Source of the DNA: Treponema sp.
GTDB taxonomy: Bacteria; Spirochaetota; Spirochaetia; Treponematales; Treponemataceae
DNA length: 8,667 nt
NCBI GenBank assembly: GCA_004554075.1
Contig: SFOB01000099.1
Span: 1 to 8,667 of the forward strand
Direction: 5' to 3'
The notes under the pieces are model-generated. The model saw only the letters and a program-made list of their open reading frames with translations, ran no database searches and was not told where the DNA came from. Position 1 is the first letter of the stretch, and every line of letters starts with the position of its first letter. Both the position numbers and the translations under genes were made by a program. Of this stretch, positions 1 to 6,353 are shown piece by piece.

Positions 1-58
1 CCTATCTTCCCTGATATTTTTTTTTTATAAAAGGAGCAGTTTTCCCTGTCTTTTGTGT

Positions 59-90
59 TATAATAAAAGCATAGTTTTTATACCAGGAGG
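59..90 (+). promoter_or_regulatory. -10 element and ribosome binding site of the first gene
   Basis: A perfect TATAAT lies at 59-64, but no good -35 hexamer is visible at the usual distance (GCAGTT at 36-41 with a 17-bp spacer is a poor match). AGGAGG at 85-90 sits 5 nt before the ATG at 96 and fixes that start. The T-run at 17-26 may end an upstream transcript, but no stem is visible within the window. Confidence 0.5.
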
Positions 91-95
91 TTCCT

Positions 96-647
96 ATGAA
101 AAAGATAGTTTTAGTTTTTATGGTATTGGCAGTAACATTCACAAGTGCTTTTGCCCAGGAAGCTGATTTTATTGACACTGATAAAAAAGTTAATTTGAAT
201 ACTAATGAAGTTTATCTGGCTGCAGGTTCCAGCTCTTTTGTAGGGCTTTTTAGTGGAATCATTGTTGGAATTGCTGATGCAATACCAAGGTCTCAGGGGG
301 AAGGATCAAACACAACAGAGGCTTATCCTTTTGGTGTTACAGCTGGTTACAACCACTTTTTCTGGAATCATTTAGGAGTTGGTGGTTTTGTTTCTTATGA
401 AAGCTTTCAGCCTCTGAATCTCATTACAATTCAGGCAAAGGTTACAGGACAGTATGGATGGGAACATTTTAAGTTTTATCATGCTATAAGCGGTGGTATT
501 GTTATTGTACCAGGCGGTGGAGTTAGTCCTGCTTTTGACGTAACTGTACTTGGATTAAAGGCAGACTTTGAAAGATTCAATATTTTCCTTGAAGGCTCTT
601 TCCCAACTACATCAATTGTAAAAGCCGGTGCATCCTTTAAGTTCTAA
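96..647 (+). CDS. Secreted, probably outer-membrane beta-barrel-like protein
   Basis: This 183-aa protein has a clear Sec signal peptide: Lys at residues 2-3, a hydrophobic core at about 4-16, and a likely cleavage site after FAFA-type residues near position 20 (SAFA|QE). The mature part is rich in Gly and aromatic residues in alternating stretches (GVTAGYNHFFWNHLGVGGF, near residues 80-98). It ends in an alternating strand whose final residue is Phe, as is common for outer-membrane barrels. A barrel of about 160 residues would be small. The start is fixed by AGGAGG 5 nt upstream. The next gene follows after 15 nt, so the two are probably co-transcribed. I do not recognise a named family. A periplasmic or lipid-facing surface protein is the alternative; no lipobox Cys is present. 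Location is inferred from the sequence, and the function is unknown. Confidence 0.7.
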   Translation: MKKIVLVFMVLAVTFTSAFAQEADFIDTDKKVNLNTNEVYLAAGSSSFVGLFSGIIVGIADAIPRSQGEGSNTTEAYPFGVTAGYNHFFWNHLGVGGFVSYESFQPLNLITIQAKVTGQYGWEHFKFYHAISGGIVIVPGGGVSPAFDVTVLGLKADFERFNIFLEGSFPTTSIVKAGASFKF

Positions 648-662
648 AAATAAGATTGGGTT

Positions 663-1250
663 ATGAGTGTGTTAAAATACAGCGATAGTGAAGCAGATTT
701 CTGGAAAGAACATTTCGTACATCTTCAGCACAAGAATATGGTGCGTACAAATGCTCAAGCCCTGCATATGGCAGACTGTAAAGACGAATTTGACGCCTTT
801 ACAGCCAGCCATCCTGATGCAAAAATTACCTGCGAATATTTCCCGTCTTACTGCACTTTCGAAGTAAGTTTAACTGCTAATATTAAACTCCGTCTCTTTA
901 TCCAGAATAACATAAAGGCAAGTATTCTTCAGAAAAACGGACCTGACTACACAAAAATCTGTGATGCCAAGTTTCCCTACAATCCGCTTCCAGAAATCTC
1001 CGAGTTTCTCTCAAAACTCCCGGACTACCTGACCGAACTTGAACAATCCCTTGAAAATAAATCCCGCTCTCACCGCCGCCAGACCCTGGCCCTGGAGTTC
1101 ATAAAAGCCTACGCCAGCACACATCTCAAACAAGAATGTCAGATTCAACCTGCAGAGGACGGCACTTTTACCCTGAATTTTCCTGTAAATAATACAAAAC
1201 TTTCAGTTACAGATTTAGATTTTATACAAAAAATTGCCTCAATTTGCTAA
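663..1250 (+). CDS. Hypothetical protein, cytoplasmic, unknown function
   Basis: This 195-aa protein has no signal peptide or membrane segment, and I cannot place it in a family. It looks like a mixed alpha/beta soluble protein. It has an N-terminal helical stretch (residues 9-45), a beta-rich middle (about 55-90, with YFPSYCTFEVSL and IKLRLFIQ), and a helical segment with a basic cluster, KSRSHRRQ, near residues 133-140. The last part (about 160-195) again has strand-like character. It starts 15 nt after the preceding secreted protein, with only a weak ribosome site (GGGTT-like), so it is probably translated from a shared transcript. Its second half uses more C-ending codons (CTC, CCC, CGC, CTG, GCC) than the gene before it, a mild compositional difference. 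It is followed by the regulatory leader of argG, not by another operon member. It may be lineage-specific. Confidence 0.6.
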   Translation: MSVLKYSDSEADFWKEHFVHLQHKNMVRTNAQALHMADCKDEFDAFTASHPDAKITCEYFPSYCTFEVSLTANIKLRLFIQNNIKASILQKNGPDYTKICDAKFPYNPLPEISEFLSKLPDYLTELEQSLENKSRSHRRQTLALEFIKAYASTHLKQECQIQPAEDGTFTLNFPVNNTKLSVTDLDFIQKIASIC

Positions 1251-1255
1251 ATAAC

Positions 1256-1301
1256 TTGCATATTTTTGCATAAAGCGATATATTTTTTGTATATTTATGC
1301 A
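1256..1301 (+). promoter_or_regulatory. argG promoter with two ARG-box-like operators
   Basis: Two 14-bp near-palindromes, TGCATATTTTTGCA at 1257-1270 and TGTATATTTATGCA at 1288-1301, resemble the ArgR/AhrC operator (TGAATWWWWATTCA), with about 11 and 12 of 14 positions agreeing. They are 31 bp apart start to start, about three helical turns. They overlap promoter-like elements: TTGCAT at 1256-1261, a 17-bp gap, then TATATT at 1279-1284; or TTGCAT at 1266-1271, an 18-bp gap, then TATATT at 1290-1295. The match and position are read directly. Binding by an ArgR-type repressor is inferred from the gene that follows. Confidence 0.55.
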
Positions 1302-1309
1302 AAAAATAT

Positions 1310-1344
1310 GGTGGTTGATTAAGCGAAACTGTATCAAAACCACC
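1310..1344 (+). repeat. REP-like palindrome in the argG leader
   Basis: This is a 35-nt imperfect palindrome with 7-bp arms, GGTGGTT (1310-1316) and AACCACC (1338-1344). It aligns without gaps to the unit at 8343-8377, with 27 of 35 positions identical, including a shared GTATC block. Only one base separates its end from the AGAGAGG ribosome site of argG. This copy lacks the strong inner stem seen in the copies near 8343-8435. Confidence 0.75.
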
Positions 1345-1345
1345 A

Positions 1346-1352
1346 AGAGAGG
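1346..1352 (+). promoter_or_regulatory. argG ribosome binding site
   Basis: AGAGAGG lies 6 nt before the ATG at 1359. It is the first sequence after the palindrome at 1310-1344, so a folded palindrome in the mRNA would stack directly against the ribosome site. Confidence 0.6.
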
Positions 1353-1358
1353 TTATAT

Positions 1359-2624
1359 ATGGCAAAGGATAAAGTCGTTTTAGCGTATTCAGGTGGACTT
1401 GATACTACAGTAATCATTCCATGGCTTAAAGAAAACTATGATTACGATGTAATCGCTGTTTGTATTGATGTTGGACAGGGAGATGATTGGGAAGCAATCA
1501 AATCACGTGCCCTCAAAACAGGTGCAAGCGCATGTTACGTTGTAGATGCACGTCAGGAATATATTGAAGAATACATCTGGCCAGCTCTTAAGGCTAATGC
1601 AGTTTACGAGGATGAATATCTTCTTGGAACATCAACTGCACGTCCTCTTATCGGAAAAATCCTTGTAGAATATGCACGCCAGGAAAAAGCAGTTGCAATC
1701 TGTCACGGTGCTACAGGTAAAGGAAATGACCAGGTTCGCTTTGAGTTTGCAATCAAGGCTTTTGCTCCAGATATTAAAGTAATTGCTGCATGGCGCGATG
1801 ACAAATGGAATATGGACAGCCGCGAAGCAGAAATCAAATATCTCGAAGACCGCGGTCTAGAAGTTCCAATGAAAAAAGATCAGTCTTACTCACGCGACGA
1901 GAACATCTGGCACCTCAGCCACGAAGGTCTCGAGCTCGAGAAGACAGAAAACGAGCCAAACTACAAGCACATGCTTAAAAATACAACAGTTCCAGAAGAA
2001 GCTCCAAACGACGGTGAATATGTAACTATCGACTTTGAAAAGGGTATTCCAGTAGGACTTAACGGCAAGAAGATGAAGGCTCTTGACCTCTTAAACGAAC
2101 TCAACGTAATCGGCGGACGCAACGGTGTTGGTCTTGTTGATATCTGTGAAAACCGCTTTGTTGGTATGAAGAGCCGTGGTGTTTACGAAACACCGGGTGG
2201 AGCTATCCTTTACTTCGCTCACAGAATGATGGATCATATCTGTCTCGACCGCGAAACTTACCACTACAAGCAGCAGGTAAGCCTCCGTATGGCAGAGCTT
2301 ATTTACGAAGGAAAGTGGTTCACAACTCTTATGGATTCCTGCATGGCATTCATGGACAAGGCAGAAGAAACTGTAACTGGTTGGGCAAAGGTTAAGGTAG
2401 TGAAGGGTGCAATTCGTGGTGCAGGTTCTGGTTCTAAGTACAGCCTCTACAACGAATCAATCGCTTCATTCACAACTGGTGAACTTTACAATCATAAGGA
2501 TGCTCAGGGCTTCATTACCCTTGCAGGACTTCCACTTAAGGTTCGCGCTATGATGGAGCAGACTGTAGGCGAGGGCCAGGCAATTGCAGAAAGCAAGAAC
2601 CTGAAAAAGCGTCCTACTGAATAG
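1359..2624 (+). CDS. argG: Argininosuccinate synthase
   Basis: The enzyme joins citrulline and aspartate using ATP, giving argininosuccinate, AMP and PPi. This is the next-to-last step of arginine synthesis, in the cytoplasm. At 421 aa it is slightly longer than the usual ~400-residue form, mostly through its C-terminal tail. Family signatures are visible: the N-type PP-loop AYSGGLDTT at residues 9-17, STARPLIGK at 92-100, HGATGKGNDQVRFE at 116-129 (substrate and ATP binding), and YSRDENIWHLSHEG at 177-190. The C-terminal half carries the tetramerisation region expected for the family. No argH or other arg gene is beside it. The ARG-box-like operators upstream suggest repression by arginine. 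It ends one base from the stop codon of the convergent phosphatase gene. Its codons are biased in the way expected of a well-expressed gene. Confidence 0.97.
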   Translation: MAKDKVVLAYSGGLDTTVIIPWLKENYDYDVIAVCIDVGQGDDWEAIKSRALKTGASACYVVDARQEYIEEYIWPALKANAVYEDEYLLGTSTARPLIGKILVEYARQEKAVAICHGATGKGNDQVRFEFAIKAFAPDIKVIAAWRDDKWNMDSREAEIKYLEDRGLEVPMKKDQSYSRDENIWHLSHEGLELEKTENEPNYKHMLKNTTVPEEAPNDGEYVTIDFEKGIPVGLNGKKMKALDLLNELNVIGGRNGVGLVDICENRFVGMKSRGVYETPGGAILYFAHRMMDHICLDRETYHYKQQVSLRMAELIYEGKWFTTLMDSCMAFMDKAEETVTGWAKVKVVKGAIRGAGSGSKYSLYNESIASFTTGELYNHKDAQGFITLAGLPLKVRAMMEQTVGEGQAIAESKNLKKRPTE

Positions 2625-2625
2625 T

Positions 2626-4005
2626 TTACTTCTTTTTAAGAATAATAATAGTAATATCATCCTTCCTTGGCTCCGAGCCAATGAAGGTGAGAATGTCACT
2701 TACAATGCAGTTTACCTGCGTTGTAAGAGGCCTGTCTGCATTTCTGAAAATCGACTTTAATAATCTTTCCTTTCCAAAATCATCACCATCTGAATTAGTT
2801 GCTTCTGTAGCACCGTCAGTAAAGAAAATCAATTCATCACCACGCTCCATTTCTACAGTATGCGAAATAAAGTTTGTTGGCAGGTCTGGAAGTCCGATTG
2901 CGCCAAAGGCAGTATTATCATCATTTAGATAATCAGCAGAATCATTCTTTGCACTGTAATAAATTGGCATGGAATGTCCGGCATTTATAAACTCAACTTT
3001 ATTACCATCTAGGCGGGTAAGAATACCGGTAAGGTAATTTTCAATATTTCCTTTTTCCTTTATATAGCGGATATTAATTCGGTCAATGATAGATTTAAGC
3101 TTATCGCTCTTTCCGTTGTTGAATTCCTGGAATATGATGTTCTTTACAAGCATGGTAACAAGACCAGAGGCAATTCCGTGTCCTGATACATCAAAAATAC
3201 CAATACCTTCCAGTTCATTTCCTGTGCTGTAAATATCAAGAAAGTCTCCTGAAACACCGGCCATAGGTTTATTATAGTAAGAAATAGCCCAGTCTTCATA
3301 AATAGTTTCGTTATGCTTGAAAAAACTCTGCTGAACTACCTGAGCAAGACGGAGTTCGTTTTCAATATTTTCTTTATATTCATGCTCACTGCGGTGGTGG
3401 AGAAAGTTATCTTTTTCTGTTGCCCATCTCTTGAAAGAAAGAAAGTAAAGAATAAGAACGAAGATAACAGAATCCATTACAATGAACATATTGTATTCTT
3501 CTTTGATGTGAGGGAGCAGGGCTATAGAAGCAATAATTACTACAGGAGTATATACCACTGGTGAAATATCAAAAAAGACCGGGAAGTTTACGGTAACGCA
3601 GGCATAAACAACCATAGCATTAAAAGTATTCTTTTCGTAATACAATATGAACATAGGGTAGGCCATAAGGTATGTGAAAAGAAAATAAGTAGGAATCATT
3701 TTAACAGTAGAACGGGCAAAAGTGATTTTTTTAAGTTTTGCAGAAGAGAATATACACAAAAGACCAAAAACTATATATTCACCAAAATAAATAAATCTTG
3801 GTATTGAAGAAATATAATTTCCTTTATTTGCTACAAGAATAGAAATAAGGCCATAAATACCCATAATAATCAGCATTACCTGAGCCTTGACCATAGTAAT
3901 AAGATTTCTTTCGGCCATTAAAAGCTTACATTCTTCAGGAGCCTTATATTTGGTAGTCATATAATCGCGGAAACGGATAAATATGTTGTTTTTATGTCCT
4001 TCCAT
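2626..4005 (-). CDS. Membrane-anchored SpoIIE/RsbU-type serine phosphatase (downstream copy)
   Basis: This is a predicted PP2C-family phosphatase of the SpoIIE/RsbU branch, whose known members dephosphorylate anti-anti-sigma or STAS-type partner proteins. Numbering here is from a TTG three codons upstream. About six hydrophobic segments (roughly 41-63, 75-92, 107-127, 132-148, 152-168, 175-194) form a membrane domain. A charged helical linker (about 200-233, with ELRLAQVVQQSFF typical of this branch) leads into the catalytic domain. Metal-binding acidic residues appear intact: Asp257 in GVSGDFLD, Asp275 in FDVSGHG, Asp400 in FTDG and Asp452/453 in KDDIT. Neither start has a clear ribosome site. 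I prefer the ATG at 4005 (459 aa); the TTG at 4014 (462 aa) is possible. It lies 49-58 nt behind a paralogue and is probably co-transcribed with it. No sensor kinase or STAS partner is adjacent. Substrate and signal are unknown. Confidence 0.85.
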   Translation of the reverse strand: MEGHKNNIFIRFRDYMTTKYKAPEECKLLMAERNLITMVKAQVMLIIMGIYGLISILVANKGNYISSIPRFIYFGEYIVFGLLCIFSSAKLKKITFARSTVKMIPTYFLFTYLMAYPMFILYYEKNTFNAMVVYACVTVNFPVFFDISPVVYTPVVIIASIALLPHIKEEYNMFIVMDSVIFVLILYFLSFKRWATEKDNFLHHRSEHEYKENIENELRLAQVVQQSFFKHNETIYEDWAISYYNKPMAGVSGDFLDIYSTGNELEGIGIFDVSGHGIASGLVTMLVKNIIFQEFNNGKSDKLKSIIDRINIRYIKEKGNIENYLTGILTRLDGNKVEFINAGHSMPIYYSAKNDSADYLNDDNTAFGAIGLPDLPTNFISHTVEMERGDELIFFTDGATEATNSDGDDFGKERLLKSIFRNADRPLTTQVNCIVSDILTFIGSEPRKDDITIIILKKK

Positions 4006-4024
4006 ATTAATCAAATAATTTTAC

Positions 4025-4056
4025 AATGAGATTTTGTTTTTTTCAACTTTCTCATT
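4025..4056 (-). other. Hairpin between the two phosphatase genes
   Basis: Read on the minus strand, AATGAGA pairs with TCTCATT (7 bp), followed by an inner TTG/CAA closed by an A-rich loop. It fills most of the short gap between the two genes and is not followed by a U-tract in the direction of the genes. An mRNA processing or translation-coupling element is therefore more likely than a terminator. The stem is AT-rich and modest. Confidence 0.35.
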
Positions 4057-4063
4057 TTTCTTC

Positions 4064-5431
4064 CTATTTTTTGCGGATAATTACAATTGTAATATCATCC
4101 GATTGTTCTGCATTATTGGTAAAATGATTTATATCAGCCAGAACAGAAGGTATCTGATTTCCAAAAGGCTGAATAACAGCATTCTTTACAGACTCTATGA
4201 ATCGTGAACTTCCATATTCATCATGAGTAGTATTCATAGCTTCTTTTATACCATCTGTAAACAAAATGATTTCATCACCCGACTTCATTTCAAAACTAGT
4301 CTGCTGAAAAAAAGAATCAATTGAAGAAAGCCCTATAACAGTACTTGAATATTTATGGTCTGCATCAAAGTAGTCACATTCTCCGCTTTCTTTTCGATAC
4401 AGAATAGGGCAGGGATGACCGGCATTTACTAGCTCTATAGTATTTCCTTTCATGCGCAGAAGAATACCTGTAAGATAGTTTTCAATATTCCTTTTTTCCA
4501 CCCTGATGCGTTTGTCTATGATTTCCATTACTTCGTATAATTCTTTTTCTTCATTCTGATGAAATTCCTGCTGAAAGATATTTCGTACAAGCATCGTAAC
4601 AAGACCGGATGCAATACCGTGACCAGACACATCAAAAATACCTGCTCCTTCCAGCACTTCATCATCAGTATAAAAATCATACATATCTCCGGAAACGCCA
4701 GCCATAGCCTTACTGTAATAAGCAATATCATAGCTTTCCAGCTCTGGCATCTTCCTTTTTGAAAAACTTTCCTGTACAAAAGCTGCCAGTTCAAGTTCTT
4801 TTTCCATTGTTTCCAGATGGGTATCGCGAATTTTTTCAAGCCTAAACTCTTTTATCAGCGAGTTCCACTTAAAGAGCGTCAGGGCAGAAATAACTATTGT
4901 TGTTAATAAAATATTAAGGGCAATAAAAATATCTCCGTGAGACCAGAGCCTGTAAATGATAATAAATGAAAAAAGAAACAAAAGAGTAATAAAGAATACC
5001 GGTTCAACAGAAAGCATTACAATTGCGATAATACAGACATTAGTATAAACCGTGTAAGGACTGATAGGATTTGTTGATTGATAAAGTACAATGATGCTAA
5101 GAATCAGAACTTCAAAAATAGCTATATAAGTCGGCTGATTTCGTCTCCAGGTAGGCCATTCAGGATGATGTTTTGTATGCATTGATACAAGAAGTACATG
5201 TACGCTTGTAAGAATATAAGCTAAATAATAGAATAATTCAAAAAGATGATTTTTTAAGTCTGTACCATAACGGATTATAGTAACAATAGACATAATAAAA
5301 CCAAATGAAAAAAGAATCTGTTCAAGCTGGGCGAGGCGGTGTAAATTTTTTGATATTAGTCCAGCTTTAAGGCTTTTGTCCATTATAAAGCTTTCATAAA
5401 AAAACTGGCGAAATTTTTTTTTATTTTTCAA
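4064..5431 (-). CDS. Membrane-anchored SpoIIE/RsbU-type serine phosphatase (upstream copy)
   Basis: This 455-aa paralogue of the next gene has the same architecture. About six membrane segments (roughly 36-54, 63-84, 102-117, 125-141, 143-161, 168-187) are followed by a charged helical linker (about 195-225, with KELELAAFVQESF) and a SpoIIE/PP2C catalytic domain. Catalytic motifs are intact: Asp249 in GVSGDMYD, Asp267 in FDVSGHG, Asp392 in FTDG and Asp445/446 in SDDIT. The two catalytic domains are close (for example, both share FDVSGHGIASGLVTMLV), while the membrane domains have diverged strongly. That fits a duplication followed by specialisation of signal sensing. The start is TTG at 5431, supported by AAGGA 7 nt upstream (5439-5443). 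The ATG within that upstream stretch runs at once into a stop. It is the first gene of a two-gene operon. The substrate is unknown; a phosphorylated STAS-domain protein elsewhere in the genome is the family expectation. Confidence 0.87.
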   Translation of the reverse strand: MKNKKKFRQFFYESFIMDKSLKAGLISKNLHRLAQLEQILFSFGFIMSIVTIIRYGTDLKNHLFELFYYLAYILTSVHVLLVSMHTKHHPEWPTWRRNQPTYIAIFEVLILSIIVLYQSTNPISPYTVYTNVCIIAIVMLSVEPVFFITLLFLFSFIIIYRLWSHGDIFIALNILLTTIVISALTLFKWNSLIKEFRLEKIRDTHLETMEKELELAAFVQESFSKRKMPELESYDIAYYSKAMAGVSGDMYDFYTDDEVLEGAGIFDVSGHGIASGLVTMLVRNIFQQEFHQNEEKELYEVMEIIDKRIRVEKRNIENYLTGILLRMKGNTIELVNAGHPCPILYRKESGECDYFDADHKYSSTVIGLSSIDSFFQQTSFEMKSGDEIILFTDGIKEAMNTTHDEYGSSRFIESVKNAVIQPFGNQIPSVLADINHFTNNAEQSDDITIVIIRKK

Positions 5432-5438
5432 TCTGTCA

Positions 5439-5513
5439 TCCTTATAAATAGTTTTAGGGATAACAATTTTTAACTGATTAATACATTATATAGTAAGAAA
5501 GTAAATAAAGCAA
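5439..5513 (-). promoter_or_regulatory. Promoter and ribosome site of the phosphatase operon
   Basis: On the minus strand, TTGCTT (5508-5513), a 17-bp spacer and a perfect TATAAT (5485-5490) form a plausible sigma-70-type promoter. It implies a leader of about 45 nt. AAGGA at 5439-5443 is 7 nt before the TTG start at 5431, which supports that non-ATG start. Confidence 0.55.
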
Positions 5514-5534
5514 AATAAAAAGTGTATATATTTT

Positions 5535-5578
5535 GAAATATTGTAATATTCCTTAAAAAATGATATTTTATAATGTCA
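5535..5578 (+). promoter_or_regulatory. Promoter with two palindromes ahead of the Fe-S operon
   Basis: TATAAT at 5569-5574 is a perfect -10 element, but the -35 region shows no good hexamer. Instead two 18-bp near-palindromes are present. GAAATATT-GT-AATATTCC at 5535-5552 covers the -35 position. TGATATT-TTAT-AATGTCA at 5561-5578 covers the -10. This arrangement suggests control by one or two dimeric regulators. The region is very AT-rich, so palindromes arise easily here. No known operator consensus is assigned. Confidence 0.4.
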
Positions 5579-5585
5579 AAATTTT

Positions 5586-5618
5586 AAATTATCATCGGGC
5601 TTATGTCACGATGAATTT
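5586..5618 (+). other. Leader hairpin just before the ribosome site of the Fe-S operon
   Basis: AAATT-AT-CATCG (5586-5597) pairs with CGATGAATTT (5609-5618), giving 10 bp with a 2-nt bulge and an 11-nt loop. If transcription starts about 7 nt after the -10, this hairpin is almost at the 5' end of the mRNA. It ends 2 nt before AGGAG (5621-5625), which lies 6 nt before the ATG at 5632. It could stabilise the transcript or affect translation. The pairing is read from the sequence and the role is inferred. Confidence 0.45.
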
Positions 5619-5631
5619 ATAGGAGCAAAAC

Positions 5632-6333
5632 ATGACATACACTGCAGAAGTGGAGCATATGTGTCCTTTGGCTAAAGGCGCATATCATGGACCAGCACCT
5701 ATTCCTGAAGAAGGAGAATGGGTAAAGGTTAAGAAAATTGAAGATGTTTCTGGATTCACACACGGTATCGGTTGGTGTGCACCACAGCAGGGAGCTTGTA
5801 AGCTTTCTTTGAACATCAAGAAAGGTATCATCGAAGAAGCATTGGTTGAGACTATCGGTTGTTCTGGTATGACTCACTCAGCTGCTATGGCTTCAGAAAT
5901 CCTTATCGGAAAAACTGTTCTTGAAGCTTTGAACACTGACCTTGTTTGTGATGCTATCAACACAGCTATGCGCGAACTCTTCCTCCAGATTGTTTACGGT
6001 CGTTCACAGTCTGCTTACTCTAAGGACGGACTTAAAGTTGGTGCTTCTCTTGAAGACCTCGGAAAGAACCTCCGCTCTCAGGTAGGTACAATGTTTGCTA
6101 CACGCAAAACAGGTCCTCGCTACCTCGAAATGACAGAAGGTTATGTTGAGACTTGTGCAATCGATAAGGACAATCAGATTATCGGTTACAACTGTATCAA
6201 CTTTGGTAAATTGATGGACGCTCTCAAGGCTGGAAAACCAGCTGAAGAAGCTATTGCAGGTGCACGTACACACTATGGTCGTGTAACTGCAGATCAGGGT
6301 ATGGTTAAGTTAATCGACCCACGTAAAGAATAG
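5632..6333 (+). CDS. NifU/IscU-like iron-sulfur scaffold-type protein
   Basis: This 233-aa protein resembles the NifU N-terminal/IscU scaffold family, in which conserved cysteines hold a nascent Fe-S cluster for transfer to target proteins. The family-like core is ALVETIGCSGMTHSAAMASE (about residues 70-89), followed by GKTVLEAL, matching the scaffold pattern of a Cys-containing turn, a Ser/Ala-rich helix and G-K-T. Cysteines are at 11, 49, 56, 77, 106, 175 and 188. This is richer than IscU, and C49 and C56 fall in a WCAPQQGAC segment. It is longer than IscU (~130 aa), with an N-terminal extension and a C-terminal part that includes EGYVETCAIDKDNQIIGYNC. No cysteine desulfurase gene is adjacent. 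The start is set by AGGAG 6 nt upstream. It is co-transcribed with the GGGtGRT gene 20 nt downstream, and this pairing recurs in anaerobes. Its precise role is not established. It may not be a general assembly scaffold. Confidence 0.85.
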   Translation: MTYTAEVEHMCPLAKGAYHGPAPIPEEGEWVKVKKIEDVSGFTHGIGWCAPQQGACKLSLNIKKGIIEEALVETIGCSGMTHSAAMASEILIGKTVLEALNTDLVCDAINTAMRELFLQIVYGRSQSAYSKDGLKVGASLEDLGKNLRSQVGTMFATRKTGPRYLEMTEGYVETCAIDKDNQIIGYNCINFGKLMDALKAGKPAEEAIAGARTHYGRVTADQGMVKLIDPRKE

Positions 6334-6338
6334 GTCAC

Positions 6339-6344
6339 AGGAGG
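6339..6344 (+). promoter_or_regulatory. Ribosome binding site of the GGGtGRT gene
   Basis: AGGAGG lies 9 nt before the ATG at 6354, inside the 20-nt gap after the scaffold gene. It supports independent efficient translation within one operon. Confidence 0.6.
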
Positions 6345-6353
6345 AATAGAATT

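Noticed and set aside
17..26. T-run at the left edge as a terminator
   Set aside because: No preceding stem is visible within the window, so it cannot be supported.
1927..1942. CTCGAGCTCGAG palindrome inside argG
   Set aside because: It is explained by codons for Leu-Glu-Leu-Glu in a conserved coding region.
2604..2637. AAAAAG/CTTTTT pairing as a terminator between argG and the phosphatase gene
   Set aside because: There are only six AT-rich pairs around a 22-nt loop, which is too weak to call.
2681..4762. Plus-strand small reading frames opposite the phosphatase genes
   Set aside because: They overlap well-supported catalytic domains on the other strand and have no supporting start signals or recognisable proteins.
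5561..5578. FNR/CRP-type box in the Fe-S operon promoter
   Set aside because: The half-sites TGATATT and AATGTCA resemble several AT-rich operators only loosely. Assigning a specific regulator would be a guess.
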